Assembly (NCBI GenBank): GCA_027618655.1
Contig: JAQCEL010000011.1
Location: 1-38,736, forward strand
Direction: 5' to 3'
DNA from: Pseudomonadota bacterium
Lineage (GTDB): Bacteria; Pseudomonadota; Gammaproteobacteria; Ga0077536
DNA length: 38,736 nt
Shown one piece after another: positions 8,504 to 16,726 of the stretch. Both the position numbers and the translations under genes were made by a program. The notes under the pieces are model-generated. The model made no database searches and was not told the DNA's origin. It was given only the letters and a program-made list of their open reading frames with translations. Position 1 is the stretch's first letter, and the number at the start of each line of letters is the position of its first letter.

Positions 8504-8649
8504 TGCCGATGGATGATTGGTTGCCAGAAACGACGAGTTGGCAGGTCGAATAACGCATTAAGTGCCAAACCCGAGCGTCAGTCGCGGGAGTATACACCAA
8601 CTAATTTGTCCGCTTTAAGTCGACGAAGCTACCTAGGGTAAATTATTAA

Positions 8650-9258
8650 CTAGCGAATTTTCGAGGCGCTAAGCAGTTTTTTCAGATCTTTTTTTATATC
8701 CGCTGCCGCGGCTTCAGAGTCAAATCGCAAGACCATTTGTTTACGCCAATCGATAAATACAATTTGTGGCAGGCTTGCGTCGGGCACGTGCGGGCGAAAG
8801 GCGTCCATTAACGCGCCATGTACGACGGGGTCAGGCATCAACTTAGCAGCGTGAGGCGACTTCGAACGTTCCGCAGGTGCGGGGATATTTAATAAGCCGA
8901 GAATATGAACTCTTTGCCCGGAGTAGCCCAGCACGGAGCGAATTGTGGATAGTCGCTCAATGCTGGCTTCGCAAGAAGCGGTACATTCCGTTGGCGCTAG
9001 GTAGAGTAATAGCCAGTCCCCGATACCGAGGGCGGCCCGATCGAACAACGGTTGCAACGCGGGTAATTCGCGCAGGTCTACGGGTGGCGAAATTAACAGG
9101 CCACGATTGGTCCGCGCGAGCGAATCCATGTGCAAGTATCCCGACGTATATAACCCAGCAATGAGGATCGGGCCGACAAATATCATAGCTATGCCGACCA
9201 AGACGATTCGGGATTTCGCTTTCGAGGGCTCGCCTTGGGTGTTTTTAGCTGATTCCAT
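8650..9258 (-). CDS. SCO1-like thioredoxin-fold cytochrome oxidase assembly protein
   Basis: A 202-residue membrane-anchored protein with one N-terminal membrane helix (about 18-38) and a periplasmic thioredoxin-like domain. The sequence ECTASCEASIERL puts two cysteines (C92, C96) three residues apart, as in the copper-binding CxxxC of SCO proteins. A later histidine (PVVHGALMD, or H135 in SPHAAKL) could complete a metal site. The family regularly lies next to SURF1 and is thought to help metallate or reduce the Cu centres of cytochrome oxidase; its exact role is not settled. The start overlaps the end of surf1 by 14 bases, so the two are coupled. A classical SCO1 gene would be closer to the consensus P-DVCP, so I use SCO1-like. 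Confidence 0.8.
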   Translation of the reverse strand: MESAKNTQGEPSKAKSRIVLVGIAMIFVGPILIAGLYTSGYLHMDSLARTNRGLLISPPVDLRELPALQPLFDRAALGIGDWLLLYLAPTECTASCEASIERLSTIRSVLGYSGQRVHILGLLNIPAPAERSKSPHAAKLMPDPVVHGALMDAFRPHVPDASLPQIVFIDWRKQMVLRFDSEAAAADIKKDLKKLLSASKIR

Positions 9259-9994
9259 TGCGTGACTCAGTCCCCTTATTTCGTTGGATAATCAGAACGA
9301 TCGTGATAACCATCAGCACGAAAGCCATAGCAAACCACTGCACGGCATACGCTCGATGTTTCGCCGCGCCGTCACCAGGCTCAGGCCACGAGCGCTCGAA
9401 CCCCTCTTTAGACTGCGCGTCTAAATACACCACAAACGGCGCTAGTTTGAGATTCAGTCGGTTTCCGAGTGTAGTTAAGTCGACGCTTTGAATTCGCATC
9501 AGATTGGCAGCGAGGTCTTCTACATCATCTGCGGCTGAATTCAATTTCAGTCCAGTGACCGGCGGCGGACCAATATGCCCAGAGATCGGAAGCGGGGTAG
9601 TGACAGTTGTGATCTTCGGCAGCGTACGTCGATCAAGGGACGTTCGTATCCAACCTCGATTGACGATCACGGTAAACCCGCTAGCGAATTGAAATGGCGA
9701 CAGCACCTCGGTACCGATCTGCCCGTGATCCGTCCGATTGTCTAGTAAAATAACCGCCCCGGTAAACCGACCGTGACCAGTCGCTCGTCGCCACTGAATT
9801 GAATCGAAATTGGCATCGTGCAATTCGGCCAGCGGCAGCGGATCCTCGCTTAGGCGTGCGCTAAAAGATTCGGATCTAACGCGCTTTTCCTCTGCTCGAC
9901 TGAGTTGCCAGAATCCCAATCTAACTAAAACAACGACACACGCAAAGACGACTATCAACAATCGATAATGTCGCCCAACGTTTTGCCATCGCAT
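9245..9994 (-). CDS. Cytochrome oxidase assembly protein SURF1
   Basis: SURF1 proteins aid heme A insertion into subunit I of cytochrome c oxidase. The 249 residues have an N-terminal membrane helix (RLLIVVFACVVVLVRLGFWQLSRAEEK, the conserved LGxWQLxRxxxK pattern), a periplasmic middle containing RRATGHGRF, ILLDNR and VNRGWI, and a C-terminal membrane helix (WFAMAFVLMVITIVLII) preceded by HRAYAVQW. Order and motifs match the family throughout. It is divergent from the DUF2909 gene and overlaps the SCO1-like gene. Identification is secure; no catalytic residues are expected. Confidence 0.95.
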   Translation of the reverse strand: MRWQNVGRHYRLLIVVFACVVVLVRLGFWQLSRAEEKRVRSESFSARLSEDPLPLAELHDANFDSIQWRRATGHGRFTGAVILLDNRTDHGQIGTEVLSPFQFASGFTVIVNRGWIRTSLDRRTLPKITTVTTPLPISGHIGPPPVTGLKLNSAADDVEDLAANLMRIQSVDLTTLGNRLNLKLAPFVVYLDAQSKEGFERSWPEPGDGAAKHRAYAVQWFAMAFVLMVITIVLIIQRNKGTESRNGIS

Positions 9995-10091
9995 TGTCTA
10001 GCAGCCTTTATCGGGGCTGATGTGCGTTGAGATCGCGGTCTGAAAGCGATGCGGGTTATACTGGCACGACAGTCTTTTGTGAGGATCGGCC

Positions 10092-10304
10092 ATGCCGCCA
10101 GTCGTTAAATACGTCGTGATTGCGATGTTAATTATGATCGTCGCCTCGCTCGGATACGCGCTTTATCAAATGGCAACGAACCGTCAAGGCGAAAACGATA
10201 CAACGATGGTAAAAGCGCTCACCATCCGAGTTGGGCTTTCGATCGCGTTATTTGCGATTCTTATGATCCTCTCGGCGCTCGGGATTATCACGCCGAATTC
10301 GTAA
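10092..10304 (+). CDS. Small twin-helix membrane protein, DUF2909 family
   Basis: Seventy residues with two membrane helices (about 6-26 and 46-66) joined by a short polar loop (QMATNRQGENDTTMVKALTIRVG). The pattern and its position between coxC and surf1 match the DUF2909 family, small inner-membrane proteins of gammaproteobacterial cytochrome oxidase clusters. No function is established; a role in oxidase assembly is inferred from context only. It is the only rightward gene in this block, with its own start preceded by GTGAGG. A hairpin shared with coxC follows it. Confidence 0.85.
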   Translation: MPPVVKYVVIAMLIMIVASLGYALYQMATNRQGENDTTMVKALTIRVGLSIALFAILMILSALGIITPNS

Positions 10305-10311
10305 ACACGAA

Positions 10312-10332
10312 AGGCGCCTTTCTCAGGCGCCT
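10312..10332. terminator. Probable bidirectional terminator between DUF2909 and coxC
   Basis: AGGCGCCT, five bases, AGGCGCCT forms an 8-bp GC-rich stem between two convergent genes. On the leftward strand the stem is followed by TTTCGTGTTT, a moderate U-rich tail, so it should end coxC transcripts. On the rightward strand there is no T run, so termination of DUF2909 there is less certain. Confidence 0.7.
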
Positions 10333-10362
10333 CGGAACCGACTTAAAGTTCGCCGCGACTTA

Positions 10363-11244
10363 TCAGATCCAGTAGACAAATATAAACAAACCAACCCACA
10401 CGACGTCGACAAAGTGCCAGTACCATGCGACTGCTTCAAAGGCGAAATGATGCTTCGGGGTGAAATGCCCTTTCGTTGAGCGCATTAAGATCACGAACAA
10501 CATGAACGTTCCCATTGAAACGTGGAAACCGTGGAAGCCCGTCAGCATAAAAAACGTCGCACCATAAATCCCAGCGTTCATCGTGAGACCGAGTTCATGG
10601 TAAGCGTGACCGTATTCACCTGCTTGCAGATAAACAAACACGACACCTAGGGCAACTGTCGCCGCTAACCATCCGATTAGACTGCTTCGATTACCCGCCT
10701 TTAAGGCCCAATGCGCCATCGTAACGGTAAATCCGCTCGTCAATAAAATCGCCGTGTTGTACGCCGGAATGCCCCACGCGCCGATCACGGCTTTCGCTTC
10801 ACTAAATCCGTATGCAGAGGGGGTTTGTAGAAGCGGCCAATTGGCGACAAATTGGGGCCACAGGAATTGATTCGTCGCGGCACCAGAACCTTCACCCGAT
10901 AGCCAGGGGACGGAGTACATCCGGGCGTAGTAGAGCGCACCAAAAAACGCCGCAAAAAACATGACCTCCGAGAAGATGAACCACATCATCCCCATGCGGA
11001 AACTGACATCTTCCTGCTCGTTGTATTTGCCCGCTTCGCTTTCACCGATGACCGTACCGAACCAACCAAACAAGACCAAAACAAAGCCTAGAAAGCCGAG
11101 ACCCAAAATGACCGGACCAACGCCGATCCCATTTAGCGATGTGGCACCACCGACGAACATCAGGAACAAAGACAGGGACAGGCTTACTGGATAATGACTA
11201 GGTTCCGGTACGTAATAATCTGCATGTGCGTCAGACATGTTCAT
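10363..11244 (-). CDS. coxC: Cytochrome c oxidase subunit III
   Basis: Core membrane subunit III of an aa3-type cytochrome c oxidase. It stabilises proton uptake into subunit I but carries no metal. The 293 residues have seven membrane helices and family landmarks: MGMMWFIFSEVMFFAAFFGALYY, the conserved HAYHELGLTMNAGIYGATFFMLTGFHGFHV and the ending AWYWHFVDVVWVGLFIFVYW. An alternative ATG at 11238 is equally possible. It lies 54 bases after ctaG and is followed by a terminator-like hairpin, so it probably ends the coxB-coxA-small gene-ctaG-coxC operon. Confidence 0.98.
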   Translation of the reverse strand: MNMSDAHADYYVPEPSHYPVSLSLSLFLMFVGGATSLNGIGVGPVILGLGFLGFVLVLFGWFGTVIGESEAGKYNEQEDVSFRMGMMWFIFSEVMFFAAFFGALYYARMYSVPWLSGEGSGAATNQFLWPQFVANWPLLQTPSAYGFSEAKAVIGAWGIPAYNTAILLTSGFTVTMAHWALKAGNRSSLIGWLAATVALGVVFVYLQAGEYGHAYHELGLTMNAGIYGATFFMLTGFHGFHVSMGTFMLFVILMRSTKGHFTPKHHFAFEAVAWYWHFVDVVWVGLFIFVYWI

Positions 11245-11298
11245 TTTCTCTCTTATAAATAACTTTCGATAACAAAATTAGGTTTAGACCCGTAGCCA

Positions 11299-11847
11299 CT
11301 AATTATTGGCGCTCAACTCAGGGGCCTCGAAGAAGGTATACGCTAACGTCAACGTGCGAACATCGGCGGGCAAGCGTGGGTCGACGACAAATCGCACCAC
11401 CATATCCTTAGTCTCGCCGGCAGCTAGTTTTTGTTCAGTGAAGCAAAAACACTCCGTTTTATTAAAATATCGGGCAGCCGAGTTTGGCGCAACGCTCGGA
11501 ACGGCGCGCCCAACGATCGGAAAAGACGCTTCGTTCACGGCCACAAACGTCGCCTCCGTCGCCGCGCCTGGATGCACCGAAATTTTCGCGACCTTCGCTT
11601 TGAACTTCCAGGGCAGCGAACCACCGATACTCGTCACAAACTCCACCGTGACAGAACGGTTTTGATCGATGGTCTCGGACGCCGCAGTTTCCGCGGAGAT
11701 TCGGCCGGTTTTACCATTCAAACCGGTTAGTTCACAGAAAACACTGTATAGCGGCACCAATGCGTATCCAAATCCGAACATAGCAAGCGTCACTGCCAGC
11801 AGCTTGTAGCCTAGGCGTTTATTCGCTTGGTCAATTGATCCTCGCAC
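11299..11847 (-). CDS. ctaG: Cytochrome c oxidase assembly protein CtaG/Cox11 (CuB insertion)
   Basis: Membrane-anchored copper chaperone that delivers copper to the CuB site of subunit I. The protein has one membrane helix running into FGFGYALVPLYSVFCELTG, the conserved NGKTG, and the copper motif CFCFTEQ (C133, C135). I choose the GTG at 11847, giving 182 residues, the usual family size. It begins one base after the stop of the 39-residue gene upstream (TAGGGTG), implying translational coupling. A longer frame to an ATG at 11892 would run through that gene and adds non-conserved residues. An ATT 12 bases downstream of the GTG, preceded by GCGAGG, is a remote alternative. Confidence 0.94.
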   Translation of the reverse strand: MRGSIDQANKRLGYKLLAVTLAMFGFGYALVPLYSVFCELTGLNGKTGRISAETAASETIDQNRSVTVEFVTSIGGSLPWKFKAKVAKISVHPGAATEATFVAVNEASFPIVGRAVPSVAPNSAARYFNKTECFCFTEQKLAAGETKDMVVRFVVDPRLPADVRTLTLAYTFFEAPELSANN

Positions 11848-11848
11848 C

Positions 11849-11968
11849 CTACAAGTGACTGAGAATAAATCCGATGTAAAATACGGCCACAAAGATGCCG
11901 AGAATCGTTGCGGTTTTCACCGCCTTGCGCCGATTTTCCTCAACGACTTTGTGATCCGTATCGTTCAT
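11849..11968 (-). CDS. Small single-helix protein between coxA and ctaG (39 aa), likely oxidase assembly/accessory protein
   Basis: A 39-residue reading frame from ATG 11968 to TAG 11849. It has a polar, charged N-terminus (MNDTDHKVVEENRRKAVKT) and one membrane helix (ATILGIFVAVFYIGFILSHL). It lies 7 bases after the coxA stop and one base before the ctaG GTG start, with no other gene in that space. Tiny single-helix proteins are regularly found at this place between coxA and ctaG in beta- and gammaproteobacteria and are often annotated as cytochrome oxidase small assembly proteins. The function is inferred from position. The composition (charged start, clean membrane segment) and exact packing make a chance frame unlikely. 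Confidence 0.82.
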   Translation of the reverse strand: MNDTDHKVVEENRRKAVKTATILGIFVAVFYIGFILSHL

Positions 11969-11975
11969 CCGTTGC

Positions 11976-13580
11976 TCATCTCATACCGCCTTCTATCGAC
12001 GCAGGCGCCGGGGGCGTGGTGAAGCTGTGATAGGGCGGCGGTGATGGCAAGGTCCATTCCAAGCCGTGAGCACCTTCCCAAACCCGATCCGTGGCTTTCT
12101 CACCACCCTTGACACATTTCCAGATCACCATGACAAAGAGGATCTGCGAAAAGCCAAATACGAAGCCGCCGATACTAGAGACCATATTGAAATCGGCGAA
12201 TTGCACTGCATAGTCGGGAATGCGACGCGGCATCCCCGCTAAACCGAGGAAATGTTGCGGGAAGAACAGCACGTTGACGGAAATCGTTGATAACCAGAAA
12301 TGCCATTTGCCGAGCGTCTCATCGTACATATGGCCGGTCCACTTTGGTAACCAGAAATAGGTTGCCGAGATGATTGAGAAAATTGCCCCGGTTACGAGTA
12401 CGTAGTGGAAATGCGCGACAACAAAATACGTATCGTGATACTGGAAATCAACCGGCGTGATGCCCAGCATCAAGCCGGAAAATCCACCAATCGTGAACAA
12501 GATGACAAACGCCAACGAAAACAACATCGGGACTTCGAAAGTAATTGAGCTTTGCCATAATGTGGCGCACCAGTTGAATACTTTCACGCCGGTCGGTACC
12601 GCAATCAGTACCGTGGTGTACATGAAGAACAGCTCACCTGCTAACGGCATACCGACCGTGAACATATGATGCGCCCAGACGATAAACGATAAAAACGCGA
12701 TCGCGCCTGTCGCGTACACCATTGAGGCGTAACCAAATAATGGTTTACGCGCAAATGTCGGGATAATCGCCGAGGCAATACCGAACGCAGGGAGGATCAG
12801 TATGTAGACTTCGGGATGTCCAAAAAACCAAAAAATGTGTTGGAACATCACGGGGTCGCCGCCACCAGAAGCCGCGAAGAAAGCTGTGCCGAAAAACTTG
12901 TCGGTCAGCAACATTGTCACCGCGCCAGCTAAAACTGGGATCGAGGCGATGAGTAGGAACGCCGTAATGATCCAAGTCCAAACAAATAACGGTAACTTCA
13001 TTAAGGTCATGCCAGGTGCGCGCATGTTGAACACCGTGGCGATGATGTTAATGGCTCCGGCGATTGAAGAGGCCCCCATAAAGTGGACCGCAAAGATTAA
13101 AAACGGAAACGCGTCCCCGGTTTGAAGTACCAGCGGTGGATACATTGTCCAACCGCCAGCGGGTGCACCACCCGGCATGAAAAACGTTCCGAGTAGCAAT
13201 GTAAACGCAAAAGGGAGGATCCAGAAACTCCAATTATTCAAACGGGGTAGCGCCATATCAGGGGCACCAATCATCATTGGGATCAACCAGTTCGCGAAAC
13301 CAGTCCAGGCCGGCATCACCGCGCCGAAAATCATCACCAAGGCGTGCATGGTCGTCATCGAGTTAAAAAATTGAGGCTCGACGAATTGGAGGCCTGGTTG
13401 GAAAAGTTCCAGCCGGATGACCATTGCCATCGCGCCGCCGATAAAGAACATGATCAGCGCAAAAATGAGATACATCGTGCCGATGTCTTTGTGATTAGTC
13501 GTAAACAACCATCGTTTCATCCCACCTGGGTGATAGCCGTGATGCTCGTCGTGTTCGCCGTGGGCTGCTGCGTCACTCAT
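11976..13580 (-). CDS. coxA: Cytochrome c oxidase subunit I
   Basis: Catalytic heme-copper subunit that reduces oxygen and pumps protons. The 534 residues show the twelve-helix core with its ligands: TTMHALVMIF (low-spin heme His), WFFGHPEVYILILP (CuB His with the cross-linked Tyr), IVWAHHMFTVGM (two further CuB His) and YFVVAHFHYVLVTG (heme a3 and heme a His). ANWLIPMMIGAPDMALPRLNNWSFW is the usual D-channel region. GAGG lies 9 bases before the ATG. The extra C-terminal proline-rich tail (PSPPPYHSFTTPP) is typical of proteobacterial CoxA. It is cotranscribed after coxB. Confidence 0.99.
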   Translation of the reverse strand: MSDAAAHGEHDEHHGYHPGGMKRWLFTTNHKDIGTMYLIFALIMFFIGGAMAMVIRLELFQPGLQFVEPQFFNSMTTMHALVMIFGAVMPAWTGFANWLIPMMIGAPDMALPRLNNWSFWILPFAFTLLLGTFFMPGGAPAGGWTMYPPLVLQTGDAFPFLIFAVHFMGASSIAGAINIIATVFNMRAPGMTLMKLPLFVWTWIITAFLLIASIPVLAGAVTMLLTDKFFGTAFFAASGGGDPVMFQHIFWFFGHPEVYILILPAFGIASAIIPTFARKPLFGYASMVYATGAIAFLSFIVWAHHMFTVGMPLAGELFFMYTTVLIAVPTGVKVFNWCATLWQSSITFEVPMLFSLAFVILFTIGGFSGLMLGITPVDFQYHDTYFVVAHFHYVLVTGAIFSIISATYFWLPKWTGHMYDETLGKWHFWLSTISVNVLFFPQHFLGLAGMPRRIPDYAVQFADFNMVSSIGGFVFGFSQILFVMVIWKCVKGGEKATDRVWEGAHGLEWTLPSPPPYHSFTTPPAPASIEGGMR

Positions 13581-13659
13581 TGACTGATCCTCACTTCAAA
13601 AGTTAATGCTGTTAGCGGTGTGTTTTGGATGTTCAGTTCTAAATAAGCCATAACCTAGT

Positions 13660-14472
13660 TTATTCAGACGCCGCTTTCTTGGTTTTTTCGACCCAAGCGA
13701 CGTACGCTTCTTCCGAGACCGCCTCCACGACGATCGGCATAAAGCCGTGGTCTTTGCCGCACAGCTCGGCGCATTGGCCACGATAAACGCCTTCTTCGAG
13801 CACTGTCGCCCAAGATTCGTTGATGAAGCCTGGGACTGCGTCACGCTTCCAGCCGAGATCGGGGACCCACCAAGCGTGGATCACATCACCCGCGGTCGTC
13901 AAAAACCGAATTTTCTTGTTGACGGGCACAACCACGCGCTTATCGACATCTAATAGATAGTGCTCGACGGTTGCGGGGTCGATCCCAGAATTTAGCGTTC
14001 GAGCTTCGTTGCTGTTCTCTGCCAGGGTGCTGTAGAAATCAATACCGTCCTCGATGTATTCGTAGTGCCACCTCCACTGGTAACCCGTGACTTTGATGGT
14101 CATGTCGGCATTAGCAACGTCTTCCATCATGATTAACGCTTTAGTCGCTGGAACTGCCATGCCGACTAAAATCGCCAAGGGTAGAATTGTCCAGATGATT
14201 TCAACCGTCGTACTTTCGTGCCAATTCGCCGCTACCGCGCCACGCGATTTACGAAACGCCCATAAGGAATAAAAGATTGCGCCAAACACGAATATACCGA
14301 TGACGGTGCAAATTCCTAAAATGAGCATGTGGAGGTCGTAGATTTCACGGCTAAACGGGGTGACGCCTTTCATCAGATTGAGTTTCCAATCTGCGAGCAC
14401 CGTGGCAGGCAACGCAGCCAGCAACCACCCTAAGGTGTAGCCTGCGCGGTACTTTCTAAGTTTTGAAATCAT
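13660..14472 (-). CDS. coxB: Cytochrome c oxidase subunit II (CuA subunit)
   Basis: Accepts electrons from cytochrome c through the binuclear CuA centre and passes them to subunit I. From ATG 14472 it has 270 residues. There is a signal or first hydrophobic segment ending ...LPATVLA, two membrane helices (about 46-72 and 88-112), then a periplasmic cupredoxin domain with the electron-entry motif YQWRWHYEY and the CuA ligands H199, C234, C238, H242 and M245 (GQCAELCGKDHGFMP). The start is set by AGGAGG at 14482-14477, immediately before it. A longer frame to 14496 adds only MRREAGGK, which reads through that site. No fused cytochrome c domain is present. It heads the cox operon, 164 bases after DUF2244. 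Confidence 0.98.
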   Translation of the reverse strand: MISKLRKYRAGYTLGWLLAALPATVLADWKLNLMKGVTPFSREIYDLHMLILGICTVIGIFVFGAIFYSLWAFRKSRGAVAANWHESTTVEIIWTILPLAILVGMAVPATKALIMMEDVANADMTIKVTGYQWRWHYEYIEDGIDFYSTLAENSNEARTLNSGIDPATVEHYLLDVDKRVVVPVNKKIRFLTTAGDVIHAWWVPDLGWKRDAVPGFINESWATVLEEGVYRGQCAELCGKDHGFMPIVVEAVSEEAYVAWVEKTKKAASE

Positions 14473-14636
14473 CTTGCCTCCTGCTTCCCGCCGCACGCAT
14501 TGGCGTCGGATTAGCGTTTCACGATTCGTCTTAAGTTATTGAGCTTATTAAACCTGCTTGCGTACGCAGCGACCACTCTTTTGTGGACCGGATCCGCGTG
14601 CAAAAGACCATGGGCACTCCTCATGGCGGGGGTATT

Positions 14637-15119
14637 CTAGCGGTTTTTCTCAATCGCGTTAATCAGTGCTGTCGCTAATGCTTCACGCTCACCGTTGGTA
14701 AGGAAACTACCTAACTCCGTGGAGCGCCCATGCGACGTGATCGACAAACGGCTTGGATACCACTGACGCAGCGATCGGGTGAGTACAACTTTTACCCATG
14801 TGCGGTCGAACTCAACATGAAAGTTCGGTTCCCTGCGACCTTTTTCCACCACAACGGTGTGCGCAAATATCGTTATCACCTCGCGGTTTTCTCCGTCTCG
14901 CAGGACGACATAGAAAGCGATGCCGACCGCTAACGCTTCCAGACCCGAGAAGGGGAGAACAAACGGGTAGCCTCTGGATAAAAACCACAAACCGATTCCT
15001 AGACTGACGGCACTCACTAGAGCAATGAATAATTTCGCTTCACGCCAAGACATCGAACGCGTGGGTTTGATTACCCACTTGCCGTCGCAGCCTGCTTCTG
15101 CCTGATATGTACTAATCAT
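14637..15119 (-). CDS. DUF2244 family membrane protein
   Basis: A 160-residue protein with two adjacent membrane helices (about 29-47 and 52-71) after a short cytoplasmic start, and a C-terminal soluble part with WVKVVLTRSLRQWYPSRLSI. The layout and motifs match DUF2244, a family of uncharacterised inner-membrane proteins often encoded next to cytochrome c oxidase genes in proteobacteria. It sits between bioD and coxB on the same strand, 36 bases after bioD. The region between it and coxB (14473-14636) has no gene and probably holds the coxB promoter. Function unknown; involvement with the oxidase is inferred from position. Confidence 0.8.
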   Translation of the reverse strand: MISTYQAEAGCDGKWVIKPTRSMSWREAKLFIALVSAVSLGIGLWFLSRGYPFVLPFSGLEALAVGIAFYVVLRDGENREVITIFAHTVVVEKGRREPNFHVEFDRTWVKVVLTRSLRQWYPSRLSITSHGRSTELGSFLTNGEREALATALINAIEKNR

Positions 15120-15155
15120 CTAGGCGACGTAACCCCACACGAACTAGGTGGTTAC

Positions 15156-15845
15156 TCATCCCCAAAATTTCCTGACCAATGGATCCAGATCTTCGCCAAT
15201 CCGATTGGTATCAATTGGCTCGCGCCACTCTATGATGCCTAGCAAGGGCGCGTCGATGCGTTGTTTTAAAGTAGAAATCGTCTCCTGACGATATGCGTAG
15301 TCTCGATCTATTACGTTGCCGATCCAGCCAAGCAGTGGGATCGCGTCGCTCTGTATCGCTGCAACGGTGAGCAACGTGTGATTGATACATCCTAAACGTA
15401 AGCCGCATACCAAGATAGTTGGGAGTTTCAGCGCCCTAACCAAGTCAACTGTTTGTAGACTGTTGCTCAAAGGAACCCGCCAACCACCGATACCTTCGAC
15501 TATTACGATGTCCGCACTCCGTTGGCAAATCTCAAATGCTCGGACGATATTGTCCAAGGTAATTTCTTCGTTAGCCGCCGACGCTGCGATGTGCGGCGAA
15601 GTTGGATCTTTGAAGACGTACGGATTGATGATCGAATAGTCCAATTGTGGATTCGAAAATTTTAGCAGTTGCAATGCATCGTCGTTACGTAATCCGTCCC
15701 GGGTCGCTTGCGCACCGCTAGCGACGGGTTTCATCCCGATTGCGGTACGGTTTAAGCGCGCGATACTTTTTAGCAATCCCACTGTGGTCGCTGTTTTACC
15801 AACTTCGGTGTCAGTACCCGTTATGAAAATCGCGTTATTGATCAT
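15156..15845 (-). CDS. bioD: Dethiobiotin synthetase
   Basis: ATP-dependent enzyme that closes the ureido ring of 7,8-diaminononanoate with CO2 to give dethiobiotin, the third of the four ring-assembly steps. The chosen start gives 229 residues with a P-loop GTDTEVGKT (10-18), the substrate motif MKPVASGA near 40, and IVEGIGGWRVPLS in the middle, all typical of BioD. The ATG at 15845 overlaps the bioC stop (ATGA), which argues against a longer frame starting at 15923 inside bioC. It is the last bio gene of the cluster. Confidence 0.96.
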   Translation of the reverse strand: MINNAIFITGTDTEVGKTATTVGLLKSIARLNRTAIGMKPVASGAQATRDGLRNDDALQLLKFSNPQLDYSIINPYVFKDPTSPHIAASAANEEITLDNIVRAFEICQRSADIVIVEGIGGWRVPLSNSLQTVDLVRALKLPTILVCGLRLGCINHTLLTVAAIQSDAIPLLGWIGNVIDRDYAYRQETISTLKQRIDAPLLGIIEWREPIDTNRIGEDLDPLVRKFWG

Positions 15846-16726
15846 CGACGTTTCAGCTCGGCGAATGGAAAAGTAGCGACGGTGCTTCCGTCTTGAGCGC
15901 GGCTCCCGCGCTCGGGTTTCCAACCGTGGGCATAGACCACTTCGAAGGTCGCGGGTAGCTTCGAATCGACCCGGAAGCTTTCGTAGGTCTTCACCATTTG
16001 GGCAAAATCTCTTCGCGTTGAGAAGTTTTTTTTCCTACCACTAATTGAATTAGCGGAGCCGGTACGCCGTAGGTCGCGCATTAACGTGTCGACACGCTCA
16101 TAGTTAACGGTAATTTTATCGCACTCAAGAATAGGGCTCGCGAAGCCGGCTCGGATTAACGCGTCCCCAACATCGTGCATGTCGATGAACATGTTGACAT
16201 GCGGCGACGAATCCACTGACGACCACGCATCGCGTAATTCTCGCAACGTATCAGGACCGAGACTAGAAAATAGCAGGAGACCGTTCGGCTTGAGCACGCG
16301 AAGACACTCCGCGAACACAGCATCTAAGTCGTTACACCAGTGGAACGTGAGACTCGAGAAGATAAAGTCGATTGACGCGTTCGCTAGCGGTAATTTTTCC
16401 GCACTGCCGCCAACGTAGCGTTCCCGAGAACGCCAGCGGCGTAGTTTGCGGCGCGCATAGCCGAGCATCGCCGGCGAGTAATCGAGCAACAATATCGGTG
16501 CGCGTGGGTAACGTTGCGCTAAAGCGTTAGCGCAATAGCCAGTAGCTGCACCTATCTCAAGGATGATTTGCGGAGTGATTTTTATAACGTCCAATGATTC
16601 GAGTAAATTATCGGCCACGGCTCGTTGTAGGGTTGCGTGCTCATCGTAGGTTGCAACGGCGAGGTTGGATGCGCGGAGCGCGTGCCTAACGTTGATTAAA
16701 TAATTTTCGCCGAGCATTGCCGTCAA
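15842..16726 (-). CDS. bioC: Malonyl-ACP O-methyltransferase BioC
   Basis: SAM-dependent enzyme that methylates the malonyl-ACP free carboxyl so that fatty-acid enzymes can build the pimeloyl chain of biotin. The 294 residues contain the SAM motif ILEIGAATGYCANAL (about 55-69), the acidic LLDYSPAML (about 79-87), and FIFSSLTFHWCNDLDAVFAECLRVLKPNGLLLFSSLGPDTLRELRDAW in the middle, a very characteristic BioC stretch. It overlaps bioF by 4 bases (ATGA) and bioD by 4 bases. The matching demethylase (BioH or an analogue) is not encoded here. Confidence 0.95.
   Translation of the reverse strand: MTAMLGENYLINVRHALRASNLAVATYDEHATLQRAVADNLLESLDVIKITPQIILEIGAATGYCANALAQRYPRAPILLLDYSPAMLGYARRKLRRWRSRERYVGGSAEKLPLANASIDFIFSSLTFHWCNDLDAVFAECLRVLKPNGLLLFSSLGPDTLRELRDAWSSVDSSPHVNMFIDMHDVGDALIRAGFASPILECDKITVNYERVDTLMRDLRRTGSANSISGRKKNFSTRRDFAQMVKTYESFRVDSKLPATFEVVYAHGWKPERGSRAQDGSTVATFPFAELKRR

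Noticed and set aside
10057-10062. TATACT upstream of the DUF2909 gene as a -10 box
   Set aside because: No acceptable -35 at 16-18 bases; TTGAGA is 24 bases away, too far.
14087-14272. Rightward open frame opposite coxB
   Set aside because: Antisense of the coxB membrane region; no independent support.
15129-15155. Inverted repeat GTAACC/GGTTAC just after the bioD stop, a possible terminator
   Set aside because: The loop is long and the leftward strand has no U run after the stem, so I do not call a terminator.
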